From Alphaproteobacteria bacterium (GTDB lineage: Bacteria > Pseudomonadota > Alphaproteobacteria > JAAEOK01), in NCBI GenBank assembly GCA_024244705.1, contig JAAEOK010000032.1, forward strand, positions 1-64,000: 64,000 bases of DNA, given 5' to 3'. Position 1 is the first letter of the stretch, and each line of letters starts with the position of its first letter. The position numbers were made by a program, and so were the translations under genes. This document shows positions 9,600 to 18,962 of the stretch, piece by piece. The notes beneath the pieces are model-generated. The model was given only the letters and a program-made list of their open reading frames with translations. It was not told the origin of the DNA and did not search any database.

Positions 9600-10943
9600 A
9601 TGGCCTCAGCTGCCGAACAACTTGCGGCAAACATCAACTTTGGCGCGATCGCGAAGGCGACCGAGCTCAAGAAACGTATTTGGTTTACGTTGGGCGCGCT
9701 GATTATCTATCGCTTGGGCACCTATATCCCCGTGCCTGGCATAGATCCTGGAATTCTCGAAGATATTTTCCAGCAGAACGCCGGCGGGATTCTTGGCATG
9801 TTCGACATGTTCGCCGGCGGAGCGCTGGGGCGGATGACTATATTTGCGCTCAATATCATGCCGTATATCTCCGCCGCCATCATCATGCAGCTGATGACGG
9901 CTGTTTCGCCGCACCTGGAGCAGCTCAAGAAAGAGGGCGAGACGGGCCGCAAGAAGATCAATCAGTACACCCGATATGGCACTGTCTTTCTCGCCTTCAT
10001 CCAAGGCTACGGGCTGGCCTCCGGGCTAGAGGGACTGACCGGTTCGCAGGGCTCCGCGGTCATCGATCCGGGCATGTTCTTTCGTCTGACGACGGCCATG
10101 ACCTTGGCCGGTGGAACGATATTCCTGATGTGGCTGGGCGAACAGATCACCGCACGGGGCGTGGGCAACGGCATATCGTTGATCATTTTCTCCGGCATCG
10201 TGGCTAATTTGCCGGCGGCGATTGCGAGCACGCTGGAGCTTGGGCGCACCGGCGCCCTGTCGCCGTTATTCATCATTTTCCTGATCGCGATGTCGGTTCT
10301 CGTGATTGCCTTCATCGTCTTCATGGAGCGCGCCCAGCGACGGATCGTCATCCAGTATCCGAAGCGGCAACAGGGCAACCGGATGGTTGGCGGCGATTCA
10401 TCGTTCCTGCCCCTGAAGCTCAATACTGCCGGTGTTATTCCGCCAATTTTCGCTAGCTCATTGTTGCTGATGCCGTTGACCGTCGCCAGTTTCAGTGGTG
10501 GTACCGGACCTGGTTGGCTGTCCGAACTGACCGCGCTGGTCGGTCGCGGTTCGCCGCTGTTTCTCGTCGTGTTCTCTGCCCTGATCATCTTTTTCTGTTT
10601 CTTCTATACGGCGATCGTCTTCAATCCCGAAGAAACGGCCGACAATTTGAAGAAATACGGCGGATTCGTTCCCGGTATTCGCCCGGGTAAGAATACGGCC
10701 GAATATTTGGATTACGTGCTTACACGCCTGACTTTTGTCGGTGCGGCCTATCTGACCCTCGTGTGCCTGCTGCCGGAGATTTTGATTTCCCGATTCGCGG
10801 TCCCCTTCTACTTCGGCGGTACCAGTCTGCTGATCGTCGTTACGGTCACGATGGACACGGTCGGACAGGTTCACGCCCATTTGCTGTCCCACCAGTATGA
10901 CGGGCTGATCAAAAAGGCCAAGTTGAGAGGCCGGCGCGGATGA
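9600..10943 (+). CDS. secY: Preprotein translocase subunit SecY
   Basis: SecY (447 aa) is the ten-helix channel of the Sec translocon, exporting or inserting proteins with SecE/SecG and SecA or ribosomes. Visible are [28 protein letters not shown], the plug-region [12 protein letters not shown] and the cytosolic loop [20 protein letters not shown]. It follows rplO by 20 bp and overlaps adk by 4 bp (ATGA). Confidence 0.98.
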   Translation: MASAAEQLAANINFGAIAKATELKKRIWFTLGALIIYRLGTYIPVPGIDPGILEDIFQQNAGGILGMFDMFAGGALGRMTIFALNIMPYISAAIIMQLMTAVSPHLEQLKKEGETGRKKINQYTRYGTVFLAFIQGYGLASGLEGLTGSQGSAVIDPGMFFRLTTAMTLAGGTIFLMWLGEQITARGVGNGISLIIFSGIVANLPAAIASTLELGRTGALSPLFIIFLIAMSVLVIAFIVFMERAQRRIVIQYPKRQQGNRMVGGDSSFLPLKLNTAGVIPPIFASSLLLMPLTVASFSGGTGPGWLSELTALVGRGSPLFLVVFSALIIFFCFFYTAIVFNPEETADNLKKYGGFVPGIRPGKNTAEYLDYVLTRLTFVGAAYLTLVCLLPEILISRFAVPFYFGGTSLLIVVTVTMDTVGQVHAHLLSHQYDGLIKKAKLRGRRG

Positions 10944-11590
10944 ACCTGATCCTGTTGGGCCCACCGGGCGCCGGCAAGGGCACCCAAGCCAAACGCCTGG
11001 AGGACAAGTACGACCTCGTTCAGCTCTCGACCGGCGACATGCTGCGCGCGGCGGTCGCATCGGGCAGCGATATCGGGCGCAAAGCGAAGGCGGTAATGGA
11101 CGCCGGGCAATTGGTCTCGGACGATATCATTATTGCCATGATCGCCGATCGAATCGATCAGCCCGACTGCGCCAATGGATTCATCCTCGACGGGTTTCCG
11201 CGCACGACGGCGCAGGCGGAGGCGCTCGACACGATGCTGGCGGAGAAGAGTCTTGCCCTCAGCTATGTTATCGAGCTCCGGGTCGACGACGGGGCACTGG
11301 TACGCCGCATAACCGGGCGCTATACCTGCGCGGCCTGTGGGGCCGGCTATCACGACGATTTTAAGCGGCCACAGAAAGACGGTATCTGCGACAAATGCGG
11401 CGGGACCGAGTTTACGCGTCGTGACGACGACAACGAAGAAACCGTCAGGGCGCGGCTCGAGGCTTATCACGAGCTTACCGCTCCCATACTGCCCTATTAT
11501 GCGGAAAAGGGCATTCTCAAGGTCGTCGACGGGATGGCCGATATCGATGAAGTGGCGCGCCAAATCGATGGGGTCATGCAGGCCGCTTGA
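10940..11590 (+). CDS. adk: Adenylate kinase, zinc-LID type
   Basis: Adenylate kinase (216 aa) interconverts ATP + AMP and 2 ADP in the cytosol. The P-loop GPPGAGKGT is at residues 7–15. The mobile LID has two CxxC pairs (CAAC near 131 and CDKC near 150), the zinc-binding type common outside enterobacteria. [13 protein letters not shown] and ARLEAYHE further support the call. Its position after secY is the common alphaproteobacterial arrangement. Confidence 0.98.
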   Translation: MNLILLGPPGAGKGTQAKRLEDKYDLVQLSTGDMLRAAVASGSDIGRKAKAVMDAGQLVSDDIIIAMIADRIDQPDCANGFILDGFPRTTAQAEALDTMLAEKSLALSYVIELRVDDGALVRRITGRYTCAACGAGYHDDFKRPQKDGICDKCGGTEFTRRDDDNEETVRARLEAYHELTAPILPYYAEKGILKVVDGMADIDEVARQIDGVMQAA

Positions 11591-11594
11591 GCGG

Positions 11595-11622
11595 TTGACT
11601 TCGCACTGGCGCGGCCTATAAT
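11595..11622 (+). promoter_or_regulatory. Near-consensus sigma70-type promoter before rpsM
   Basis: TTGACT at 11595–11600 is separated by 16 bp from a perfect TATAAT at 11617–11622. It lies 5 bp after the adk stop and 95 bp before rpsM, so it should start a separate rpsM–rpsK–rpoA–rplQ transcript in addition to read-through from spc. Expected +1 is near 11629, inside the first leader hairpin. Confidence 0.75.
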
Positions 11623-11624
11623 CC

Positions 11625-11650
11625 GGCCACCTTGGGTGGCCCCTCAGGGG
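11625..11650 (+). promoter_or_regulatory. Two tandem leader hairpins upstream of rpsM
   Basis: A perfect 7-bp stem (GGCCACC 11625–11631, loop TTG, GGTGGCC 11635–11641) is followed by a second, CCCC/GGGG around TCA at 11640–11650. They share one or two bases and would lie at the very 5' end of the rpsM transcript. No T-run follows, so they are not an intrinsic terminator. A 5' stabiliser or a ribosomal-protein binding site is possible. Confidence 0.45.
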
Positions 11651-11717
11651 CGTATTGTCGTGTCCGAATGGACGGTTGCCGACTTAGCACTCCCCGGAAA
11701 TACAAGGAGTTACTGGC

Positions 11718-12089
11718 GTGGCGCGTATTGCTGGCGTGAACATTCCGACTCAGAAGCGGGTCGAGATCGGGTTGACCTATATTCGCGGGATTGGCCGGAC
11801 AAAGGCCAAGCAAATATGCGACTCCGTCGGCATTCCAATCGAGCGCAGGGTCAACGAATTAAGCGAGGATGAGGTCATCCGTATTCGCGAGCTTATCGAC
11901 CGCGATTTTCGTGTCGAAGGCGACCTCCGGCGCGAGGTCGCGATGAATATCAAGCGACTGATGGACCTCGGCTGCTATCGCGGCTTGCGGCACCGGAAAG
12001 GGTTGCCGGTACGCGGGCAACGGACACACACAAATGCGCGGACGCGCAAGGGCAAAGCGCGGCCTATCGCTGGTAAGAAGAAGGCGTAG
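11718..12089 (+). CDS. rpsM: 30S ribosomal protein S13
   Basis: S13 (123 aa) sits in the 30S head and forms bridges to the 50S subunit. [22 protein letters not shown] is the conserved start, read from GTG 11718 with AAGGAG 9 bp upstream. The C-terminus [20 protein letters not shown] contacts P-site tRNA. It is the first gene of the alpha-type operon behind its own promoter. Confidence 0.97.
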   Translation: MARIAGVNIPTQKRVEIGLTYIRGIGRTKAKQICDSVGIPIERRVNELSEDEVIRIRELIDRDFRVEGDLRREVAMNIKRLMDLGCYRGLRHRKGLPVRGQRTHTNARTRKGKARPIAGKKKA

Positions 12090-12113
12090 CGCCACTACTT
12101 CGAAGGACAAAAT

Positions 12114-12509
12114 ATGGCGAAACCTGCTGCAACCGGGCGCGTTCGGCGCCGCGAGCGAAAAAACATTACTTCCGGCATCGCCCACGTGAACGCGACCTTC
12201 AATAACACGAAGATCACGATTACCGACGTGCAGGGAAATGCTATTGCATGGTCTTCGGCCGGCGGCCAGGGCTTCAAGGGTTCGCGAAAATCGACCCCCT
12301 ATGCGGCGCAGATGGCGGCAGAGGATGCCGGACGCAAGGCACAGGAGCATGGCGTGAAGACGCTTGAGGTCGAAGTCAAGGGACCGGGCGCGGGACGTGA
12401 ATCCGCCTTACGGGCACTGCAAGCAGTGGGATTTACGATTACGGCCATTCGCGACGTGACGCCGATTCCGCACAACGGGTGCCGTCCACCCAAACGCCGC
12501 CGCGTGTAG
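12114..12509 (+). CDS. rpsK: 30S ribosomal protein S11
   Basis: S11 (131 aa) lines the platform and the mRNA exit. [22 protein letters not shown] and [19 protein letters not shown], then [20 protein letters not shown] at the end, match the bacterial family. A 99-bp spacer to rpoA contains a 12-bp palindrome (12574–12585) for which I can propose no role. Confidence 0.97.
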   Translation: MAKPAATGRVRRRERKNITSGIAHVNATFNNTKITITDVQGNAIAWSSAGGQGFKGSRKSTPYAAQMAAEDAGRKAQEHGVKTLEVEVKGPGAGRESALRALQAVGFTITAIRDVTPIPHNGCRPPKRRRV

Positions 12510-12608
12510 GCGCTATCGAGGACGAATTTGCGGCGCAATAGTTCGCCGCCAAGCAAAATTGAGCAAACGATCGCGGCAATTGCCGTGATAACGACATGAG
12601 GTCAGCGC

Positions 12609-13628
12609 GTGTTACAGAAAAATTGGACAGACATGATCAAACCCAAGGGCCTCAAAGTAGAGGCGGGTGATGATCCGGAGCGGGTTGCGACGATTACCGC
12701 AGAGCCGTTGGAGCGTGGCTTCGGGCTGACGCTCGGCAATGCGGTCCGTCGGGTCCTGTTGTCTTCGTTACAGGGCGCGGCGGTCACCTCCGTGCAGATC
12801 GAGGCCGTGCTCCATGAATTCTCCTCGATTCCCGGCGTGCGCGAGGATGTCACCGATATCGTTCTCAACATCAAATCGATCGGTCTACGCATGCATGGCG
12901 AGGGCCCGAAGCGCATGACATTGCGGTCGGTCGGTCCTGGCGAGGTCACCGCCGGAATGATTGAAACCGGCCACGACATCGAGATCATGGATCCCGATCT
13001 TATCATTTGCACATTGGACGACGGCGCCAAGCTCGACATGGAAATGACGGTCGAGTCGGGCAAGGGTTACGTCCCTGCGGCGCAGAACAGGGCCGAGGAT
13101 GCGCCGATCGGATTGATTCCGGTTGACGCCATCTACAGCCCGGTCAAGAAGGTCACTTACCGGGTCGAAAATGCTCGTGTCGGGCAAGTGACCGACTACG
13201 ACAAGCTGATTCTGAGTGTCGAAACCAATGGCGCGGTGACACCCGAAGATGCGGTCGCGCTGGCGGCGCGCATTCTTCAGGATCAGCTACAGTTGTTCAT
13301 CAATTTCGAAGAGCCGAAGGCCGCCGAGGAGCACAGAGAAGAAGCCGACCTGCCGTTCAACAAGAACCTGCTGCGAAAGGTCGACGAACTCGAACTGTCG
13401 GTACGCTCGGCGAATTGTTTGAAGAACGACAATATCATTTACATTGGCGATCTCGTTCAGAAGACCGAGGCCGAAATGCTGAGGACTCCCAATTTTGGAC
13501 GCAAGTCGCTCAACGAGATCAAAGAGGTTCTCGAGGGCATGGACCTGAGCCTTGGCATGGAGATTCCCAATTGGCCGCCGGAAAATATCGAGGAACTCGC
13601 CAAACGGCTCGAAGATCCGTACCAATAG
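12609..13628 (+). CDS. rpoA: DNA-directed RNA polymerase subunit alpha
   Basis: RpoA (339 aa) dimerises to nucleate RNA polymerase assembly and binds activators and UP elements through its C-terminal domain. The N-terminus [15 protein letters not shown] is standard, read from GTG 12609. The N-terminal domain has [20 protein letters not shown], and the C-terminal domain has [17 protein letters not shown] and [15 protein letters not shown]. Length is normal. Confidence 0.98.
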   Translation: MLQKNWTDMIKPKGLKVEAGDDPERVATITAEPLERGFGLTLGNAVRRVLLSSLQGAAVTSVQIEAVLHEFSSIPGVREDVTDIVLNIKSIGLRMHGEGPKRMTLRSVGPGEVTAGMIETGHDIEIMDPDLIICTLDDGAKLDMEMTVESGKGYVPAAQNRAEDAPIGLIPVDAIYSPVKKVTYRVENARVGQVTDYDKLILSVETNGAVTPEDAVALAARILQDQLQLFINFEEPKAAEEHREEADLPFNKNLLRKVDELELSVRSANCLKNDNIIYIGDLVQKTEAEMLRTPNFGRKSLNEIKEVLEGMDLSLGMEIPNWPPENIEELAKRLEDPYQ

Positions 13629-13666
13629 ACGCCCAGAAGAATCGGCTAGTGTGAAGAGAGGCAGTT

Positions 13667-14098
13667 ATGCGTCACCGTAAGAGCGGCCGGAAATTCAGCC
13701 GCAGCCCCAGCCACCGTAAGGCCATGTTTTCGAATATGGCGGCGGCACTGATCAAGCACGAACAGATCACGACCACTCTGCACAAAGCCAAGGACCTGCG
13801 GGGCGTTGTGGATCGATTGGTGACCTTGGGCAAACGAGGCGACCTTCATGCCCGTCGGCAAGCGCTTTCGGAATTGGGCGGTGACCGAGCCATTACCCAA
13901 AAGCTGTTCGATGCATTGGCCGATCGATATAAGGACCGGCAAGGCGGATATACGCGTGTTTTGCGGTCCGGCTTCCGGTACGGCGACTCGGCGCCGATGG
14001 CGGTGATCGAACTGGTCGATCGGGATCCCGACGCAAAGGGTCAGGACTCGGGGCCGGTTATCGTCGACGAAGAAGCGGAGACCGCCGCAGAGGCTTGA
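13667..14098 (+). CDS. rplQ: 50S ribosomal protein L17
   Basis: L17 (143 aa) closes the ribosomal array. [20 protein letters not shown] and [21 protein letters not shown] are conserved. The last 25 residues form an acidic tail ([10 protein letters not shown]), as often seen in alphaproteobacteria. A terminator follows directly. Confidence 0.97.
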   Translation: MRHRKSGRKFSRSPSHRKAMFSNMAAALIKHEQITTTLHKAKDLRGVVDRLVTLGKRGDLHARRQALSELGGDRAITQKLFDALADRYKDRQGGYTRVLRSGFRYGDSAPMAVIELVDRDPDAKGQDSGPVIVDEEAETAAEA

Positions 14099-14126
14099 AC
14101 ATAGCTGTGGTTGGCACCAGAATCGG

Positions 14127-14158
14127 AGGGCAGCCAAAATGGGCTGCCCTTTGCATTT
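14127..14158 (+). terminator. Terminator after rplQ
   Basis: A perfect 9-bp stem (AGGGCAGCC at 14127–14135, GGCTGCCCT at 14142–14150) with a six-base loop is followed by a T-rich but interrupted tail. It lies 28 bp past the rplQ stop and marks the end of the ribosomal superoperon. Confidence 0.75.
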
Positions 14159-14205
14159 GCGACGGCCTTTATCTTGGCATTCGGATGATGGTTGGGATCG
14201 GGGAA

Positions 14206-15624
14206 ATGCGGAAAGCGCTGCTGTCGGCCATGGTCATCGTTTTGGCCTGCGGAATCGGTCCCGGATCGTTTGCCGACAGCCGCGCGGTGCCGAAATCTCG
14301 ATCGCAGATCACCCTCTCTTTCGCGCCGGTCGTGAAGCAAGTTGCTCCCGCCGTCGTCAATATCTTCGCGCGCAAAAGCGTCAGGCAGAGACATGTCTCG
14401 CCGTTCTTCAATGATCCTTTCTTCCGACGTTTCTTCGGCGATGAGTCCCCATTCTTTGGCGTTCCGCGCCAACGGATAGAACGCGCTCTCGGATCCGGCG
14501 TCCTGATCCGTGCGGACGGTATCATTGTCACCAATCACCATGTCGTCGATGGCGCCGATGAGATCACCGCCGTCCTGTCCGATCGCAGGGAATTCGATGC
14601 CAGACTCGTCGGCTCCGACGAAAGGACCGACCTCGCGGTGCTGGCTATCGATACCGCCGGCGAAGCAATGCCCTTTCTCGATCCTTCGGATTCGGACGAT
14701 GTTGAGGTCGGCGACCTGGTCATTGCGGTGGGAAATCCCTTTGGCGTGGGGCAGACGGTGACCAGCGGCATTATTTCGGCGCTGGCACGGACCAACGTCG
14801 GAATAACCGATTTTCAATCCTTCATTCAAACCGACGCGGCCATCAATCCAGGCAATTCGGGCGGCGCATTGGTCACCGTCGACGGCCGCCTCATCGGGAT
14901 CAATTCGGCCATCTTCACGCGCGGTGGGGGTTCGATCGGCATTGGCTTCGCCATCCCGTCGGACATGGTCGTCGCCGTGGTTCGAGACATCCTCAGCGGT
15001 GGCAAAGTCGCCCGCCCGTGGCTCGGCGCGTGGGGGCAGGAGGTTACCGCGGAGATCGCATCCTCGATGGGCCTCCACCGGCCAGTCGGCGTCATGGTCA
15101 ACAAGCTGCATCCCGCCGGACCGGCGGCCATGGCCGGAATCGAGGTTGGCGATATCATTCAGACCGTCGACGGCCGCGAGGTGGCCGACAACGAGTCGCT
15201 GGAATACCGGATTGCCACCGCCAATATTGGCGATACCGTGAAATTCACCGGCATTTTCGGCGTTGGCCGCGACCAATTGTCTGCGGTATTGATCGCGCCG
15301 CCGGAAATCCCGGCCCGCGATACGGCGATTCTCGAGGGTCGCCATCCCCTCGACGGTGCCACGGTGGCCAACTTTTCGCCGGCGCTCGCGGAAGAAGTCG
15401 GTTTCGAGGACGCCTTCGCCGAAGGCGTCATTATTCTCGACGTGAAAGGCCGGACTCAGGCTGCGCGGCTCGGTTTCCGTCGGGGTGATTTCGTTGTCAG
15501 CGTGGCCGGCCGGTCCGTCGATGACGTTCGCGGGCTGAGACGACTGATCTCGAAGCCGCAACGGACCTGGAAGATCTCGATCAAACGGGGGGGACAAGTC
15601 ATTTCCGTTGTGGTGCAGGGGTGA
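14206..15624 (+). CDS. Periplasmic serine protease, HtrA/DegP-like
   Basis: A trypsin-like envelope protease with PDZ domains, likely degrading or refolding misfolded periplasmic proteins. From ATG 14206 (472 aa) there is a signal peptide (residues 1–23, cut near SFA|DS). The catalytic triad is His112 in TNHHVV, Asp142 in TDLAVL and Ser218 in NPGNSGG. Two PDZ-like regions follow (about 290–380 and 390–470). In-frame ATGs at 14185 and 14188 would add six or seven residues. It begins after the rplQ terminator, so it should have its own promoter, and it heads a coupled operon with rarA. Confidence 0.88.
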   Translation: MRKALLSAMVIVLACGIGPGSFADSRAVPKSRSQITLSFAPVVKQVAPAVVNIFARKSVRQRHVSPFFNDPFFRRFFGDESPFFGVPRQRIERALGSGVLIRADGIIVTNHHVVDGADEITAVLSDRREFDARLVGSDERTDLAVLAIDTAGEAMPFLDPSDSDDVEVGDLVIAVGNPFGVGQTVTSGIISALARTNVGITDFQSFIQTDAAINPGNSGGALVTVDGRLIGINSAIFTRGGGSIGIGFAIPSDMVVAVVRDILSGGKVARPWLGAWGQEVTAEIASSMGLHRPVGVMVNKLHPAGPAAMAGIEVGDIIQTVDGREVADNESLEYRIATANIGDTVKFTGIFGVGRDQLSAVLIAPPEIPARDTAILEGRHPLDGATVANFSPALAEEVGFEDAFAEGVIILDVKGRTQAARLGFRRGDFVVSVAGRSVDDVRGLRRLISKPQRTWKISIKRGGQVISVVVQG

Positions 15625-16916
15625 ACACACTCTTCGAATCGCAAGCTCCGCGGCCGTTGGCGGACCGGGTCAGGCCGACGGAGATGGGCGATGTCGTCGG
15701 GCAAGCCCACCTAATCGGCACCGCCGGCCCGATTGGCCGCATACTCGAATCGGGGCGTCTCTCGTCGATCATTCTATGGGGGCCGCCCGGAACCGGGAAA
15801 ACGACAATCGCCCGTCTTCTGGCCGACGCAACAGCGCTCGAGTTCGTCTCGTTGTCGGCGGTTTTCTCCGGCGTGGCGGATCTGCGAAAGATTTTCGATG
15901 CGGCCCGCCGTCGGCGCGAGGAGGGTCGAGGCACGCTCCTGTTCATTGACGAGGTCCATCGATTCAACCGCGCTCAGCAAGATGGGTTTCTCCCCTATGT
16001 CGAGGACGGCACGGTAACGTTGGTCGGCGCGACGACCGAGAACCCGTCATTTGAGCTGAACGGCGCATTGTTGTCCCGGTGCCAGGTTCTGATCTTGAAC
16101 CGGCTCGATGATGCGGCGCTGGAACTCTTGCTGGCGCGTGCCGAAAATGCCGAATGCCGAGTGCTGCCGCTTTCTCCAGACGCGCGCGCGGCGCTTCGTG
16201 CGATGGCCGACGGCGATGGCCGGTACCTGCTCAACCTGGCCGAGGAGCTTTTCGCCCTTGGTTCCGATGAGCCCTTGGAGGTCAACGATCTCGTACAGGT
16301 CGTCCAGCAGCGCGCACCGCTCTACGACAAGAGCCAGGAGGGCCACTACAATCTGATTAGCGCATTGCATAAGTCTTTGCGCGGCTCCGACACTGATGCG
16401 GCGCTGTATTGGCTGGCGCGGATGTTGGTTGGCGGGGAGGATCCGCGCTACATCGCACGGCGGCTGACCCGGTTCGCCATCGAAGATATCGGTTTGGCCG
16501 ACCCGAATGCCCTCAATCAGGCTATCGCGGCTTGGCAAGCCTATGAAAGGTTGGGCTCACCCGAGGGCGACCTGGCACTGGCCCAGCTTGTCATCTATCT
16601 CGGAACCGCGCCGAAATCCAATGCGGCCTATCGCGCATTCGGCGAGGCAAGGAACGCGGCCACGGAGACGGGTTCGCTGATGCCGCCCAAACATATCCTC
16701 AATGCGCCGACACGGCTGATGAAGGATATCGGCTACGGTGCCGGCTATCGTTACGATCACGACACGGCCGAGGGGTTTTCCGGTCAGAACTACTTCCCCG
16801 ATGATCTGCCGCGCCAAAGTTACTACGCACCCGCGGACCGAGGATTCGAACGTGAAATCCGCAAGCGCCTGACATATTGGGAGAAATTGCGTCAACAACT
16901 CGTCGAGCAGCAGTAA
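15621..16916 (+). CDS. rarA: Replication-associated recombination protein A (AAA+ ATPase)
   Basis: RarA/MgsA (431 aa) is a clamp-loader-like ATPase that acts at stalled replication forks with SSB. The Walker A motif GPPGTGKTT is at 54–62, Walker B LLFIDEVHRF near 107–116, with sensor 1 VGATTENPSF. The C-terminal MgsA region includes DPRYIARRLTRFAIEDIGLADP and GAGYRYDHD. It starts at GTG 15621, overlapping the protease stop by 4 bp (GTGA). Confidence 0.94.
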   Translation: MNTLFESQAPRPLADRVRPTEMGDVVGQAHLIGTAGPIGRILESGRLSSIILWGPPGTGKTTIARLLADATALEFVSLSAVFSGVADLRKIFDAARRRREEGRGTLLFIDEVHRFNRAQQDGFLPYVEDGTVTLVGATTENPSFELNGALLSRCQVLILNRLDDAALELLLARAENAECRVLPLSPDARAALRAMADGDGRYLLNLAEELFALGSDEPLEVNDLVQVVQQRAPLYDKSQEGHYNLISALHKSLRGSDTDAALYWLARMLVGGEDPRYIARRLTRFAIEDIGLADPNALNQAIAAWQAYERLGSPEGDLALAQLVIYLGTAPKSNAAYRAFGEARNAATETGSLMPPKHILNAPTRLMKDIGYGAGYRYDHDTAEGFSGQNYFPDDLPRQSYYAPADRGFEREIRKRLTYWEKLRQQLVEQQ

Positions 16917-16948
16917 TCGGGCATGATGGCGGAGGGAAAGGTGGAGCC

Positions 16949-17329
16949 ATGAAAATGGTACTTGCCGTCGCGGCCGGCGGGGCGGTGGGCGCGCTTGCCC
17001 GATACGCGGTCATGATCGGCGTAGGCATGATGACCACGACTCATTTCCCGCTCGGGACGATTGCGGTCAACATCTTGGGCTCTTTTGTTCTCGGTGCGCT
17101 GGTTGAACTTTCCGCGCTGGTTATTTCGCTCACGCCGGAGCTTCGTGCCTTCCTGGTCGTCGGCGTGTTGGGCGCGTTTACGACATTCTCGACGTTTTCC
17201 ATGGACGTGGTGGCGCTGGCCGGGCGCCACGACATGGCGCAGGCGGGATTGTACATCGCGGTATCGGTCGTCTTTGGGGTCATCGCATTCGTCGGCGCGA
17301 TGCGTATCGTCCGGTGGCTGGTCGGGTGA
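16949..17329 (+). CDS. crcB: Fluoride ion channel CrcB/Fluc
   Basis: CrcB (126 aa) forms dimeric fluoride-exporting channels in the inner membrane. Four hydrophobic segments are visible, and the family motifs GGAVGALARYAVM, FPLGTIAVNILGSFVLG and the pore GAFTTFSTFSMD are intact. ATG 16949 follows a GGAG. The 32-bp gap after rarA leaves no room for a fluoride riboswitch, so expression probably follows the operon. Confidence 0.93.
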   Translation: MKMVLAVAAGGAVGALARYAVMIGVGMMTTTHFPLGTIAVNILGSFVLGALVELSALVISLTPELRAFLVVGVLGAFTTFSTFSMDVVALAGRHDMAQAGLYIAVSVVFGVIAFVGAMRIVRWLVG

Positions 17330-18273
17330 CGGGCGTTCGAACAATTCGGGTCGCATCGGATGAGACGGATTTGCGGCTCGATCGCTGGTTTCGGCGCCAT
17401 TTCCCGAACCTGAAGCACGGGGAATTGGAGCGTCTGCTGCGGACCGGCCAGGTTCGGGTCAACGGCCGGCGGGTCAAATCCGGCCATCGGCTCACTGCCG
17501 AGGATGCGGTTCGTATTCCGCCACGCGCCGCCGCGGCGCCCGGATCGTCGCCAGCCGATGATCGACGCCATCTTTCCGACATCGACAAGGCCTTCGTTCA
17601 AGGCCTGGTCTTGCACCGCGACGATCATGTCATCGCACTCAACAAGCCCTCCGGTCTCGCGGTTCAGGGAGGGACCGCGACCCTTCGCCATCTCGATGCG
17701 CTTCTGAATGGCTTGAAGTACGATAAGGACGTGCGCCCTCGATTGGTCCACCGATTGGACAAGGATACGAGCGGCGTCCTTTTGCTGGCGCGATCCGCAA
17801 ACGCCGCCGCCGGCTTGGCGGAGGCGTTTCGCGACAAGTCCGCGCGCAAGTCTTATTGGGCGTTGGTGGTCGGTGTTCCGGAGCCTCAGACGGGCATTGT
17901 CGAATCGGCCCTCGCGAAAGGGGGCGGTGCGGGCCGCGAACTCATGGCGGTCGTGGAGCACGGGCGGCACGCACAAACGCGATACCGGGTGGTGGATACG
18001 GCAGATGGATTTGCGTGGCTGGAGATGATGCCAATTACTGGCCGTACACACCAACTTAGGGTTCACGCCCTGCAATGCGGAACCCCGATTGTCGGCGACC
18101 GAAAATATGGCGGTTCCCGTGCGGTGCCCGAACGCGACGATATCGGACCGAAGCTGCATTTGCATGCGCGTGCGATCGAAATACCGCACCCGGCGGGCGG
18201 GCGTCTGAAAATAACCGCGCCGCTGCCGGCGCACATGGTTACGAGTTGGCAGGCTTTGGGGTTCGAGACTTGA
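17326..18273 (+). CDS. rluC: RluA-family pseudouridine synthase (RluC-like)
   Basis: A 23S rRNA pseudouridine synthase of the RluA family (315 aa). An N-terminal S4 RNA-binding domain (RLDRWFRRHFP, GQVRVNGRRVKSGHRL) precedes the catalytic domain. The catalytic aspartate lies in VHRLDKDTSGVLLLAR, and GRTHQLRVHALQCGTPIVGDRKYG is also conserved. The RluC assignment (over RluD) rests on overall look and is less sure. It starts at GTG 17326, overlapping crcB by 4 bp; an in-frame GTG at 17314 would be four residues longer. Confidence 0.88.
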   Translation: MTGVRTIRVASDETDLRLDRWFRRHFPNLKHGELERLLRTGQVRVNGRRVKSGHRLTAEDAVRIPPRAAAAPGSSPADDRRHLSDIDKAFVQGLVLHRDDHVIALNKPSGLAVQGGTATLRHLDALLNGLKYDKDVRPRLVHRLDKDTSGVLLLARSANAAAGLAEAFRDKSARKSYWALVVGVPEPQTGIVESALAKGGGAGRELMAVVEHGRHAQTRYRVVDTADGFAWLEMMPITGRTHQLRVHALQCGTPIVGDRKYGGSRAVPERDDIGPKLHLHARAIEIPHPAGGRLKITAPLPAHMVTSWQALGFET

Positions 18274-18962
18274 CCGCGACAGAGCTCAAATTGGTGGTGT
18301 TCGATCTCGACGGCACGCTTGTCGACAGTCTCGCCATGATCCAACAGGCGATGACCGGCGCCGCGCAAGGCGTCGGCGTCGCGTCGCCAAATCGGGAATC
18401 CGTGCGCAATGTCATCGGATTGCCGCTGCGTCAGGCGGTAGCAAATGTATTCCCCGGCCTGACCGAGCAACATTGGGACGAGTTGACCGCCGGCTACAAG
18501 CGAGTCTTTTCCGACCTGATTGCGGGGGGCGGCGACGGAGAATCGCTTTATCCGGGTGCGGTCGAGTGTCTTGAAGAATTGAATTTGGCAGGCTTCTTGC
18601 TGGGGATCGCAACAGGCAAAGGACGACGTGGGCTTGACGACGTGCTCGACCGGCATGGGTTAGGTCATCATTTCGCCACCCTCCAGACCAGCGATTTCGG
18701 TCCCGGAAAGCCGCATCCCGATATGCTCAACCGGGCAATGGCAGAGGCGGGCGTTTCACCAAGCGACACCATCATGGTCGGTGACACCTCCTTCGATATG
18801 GAGATGGCCAAGGCCGCGGGTGCCGGCGCCATCGGTGTCGACTGGGGCTATCACGCGGTAGCCGGGCTGCATCGATGCGGCGCCGACCAAATTGCCTATC
18901 GTTTCGACGAAATCGTTCCGGCCGTGGGCCGGCTTTTCAACGATAGGGGTGCGAACGGTTGA
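18270..18962 (+). CDS. HAD-superfamily phosphatase (phosphoglycolate-phosphatase-like)
   Basis: A haloacid-dehalogenase hydrolase (230 aa), likely acting on a small phosphate ester. Motif I is FDLDGTLVDS (nucleophile Asp near residue 12), motif II region is GIATGKGRRGL, and motif IV is GDTSFDMEMAKAAG. The cap domain resembles Gph/PpaX. The TTG start at 18270 overlaps the pseudouridine synthase stop (TTGA). Substrate is not readable from sequence. Confidence 0.85.
   Translation: MTATELKLVVFDLDGTLVDSLAMIQQAMTGAAQGVGVASPNRESVRNVIGLPLRQAVANVFPGLTEQHWDELTAGYKRVFSDLIAGGGDGESLYPGAVECLEELNLAGFLLGIATGKGRRGLDDVLDRHGLGHHFATLQTSDFGPGKPHPDMLNRAMAEAGVSPSDTIMVGDTSFDMEMAKAAGAGAIGVDWGYHAVAGLHRCGADQIAYRFDEIVPAVGRLFNDRGANG

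Noticed and set aside
12574-12585. CGGCAATTGCCG palindrome between rpsK and rpoA as an operator or terminator
   Set aside because: It has no loop, no T-run and no promoter in register; I left it as a note only.
14041-15630. Long minus-strand open frame (529 codons) opposite the HtrA-like protease
   Set aside because: The plus strand encodes a complete protease with triad and PDZ domains. The antisense frame has no recognisable motif and is expected from high-GC codon bias.
16917-16948. Fluoride riboswitch before crcB
   Set aside because: Only 32 bp separate rarA and crcB, too short for the aptamer, and no pseudoknot pattern is visible.
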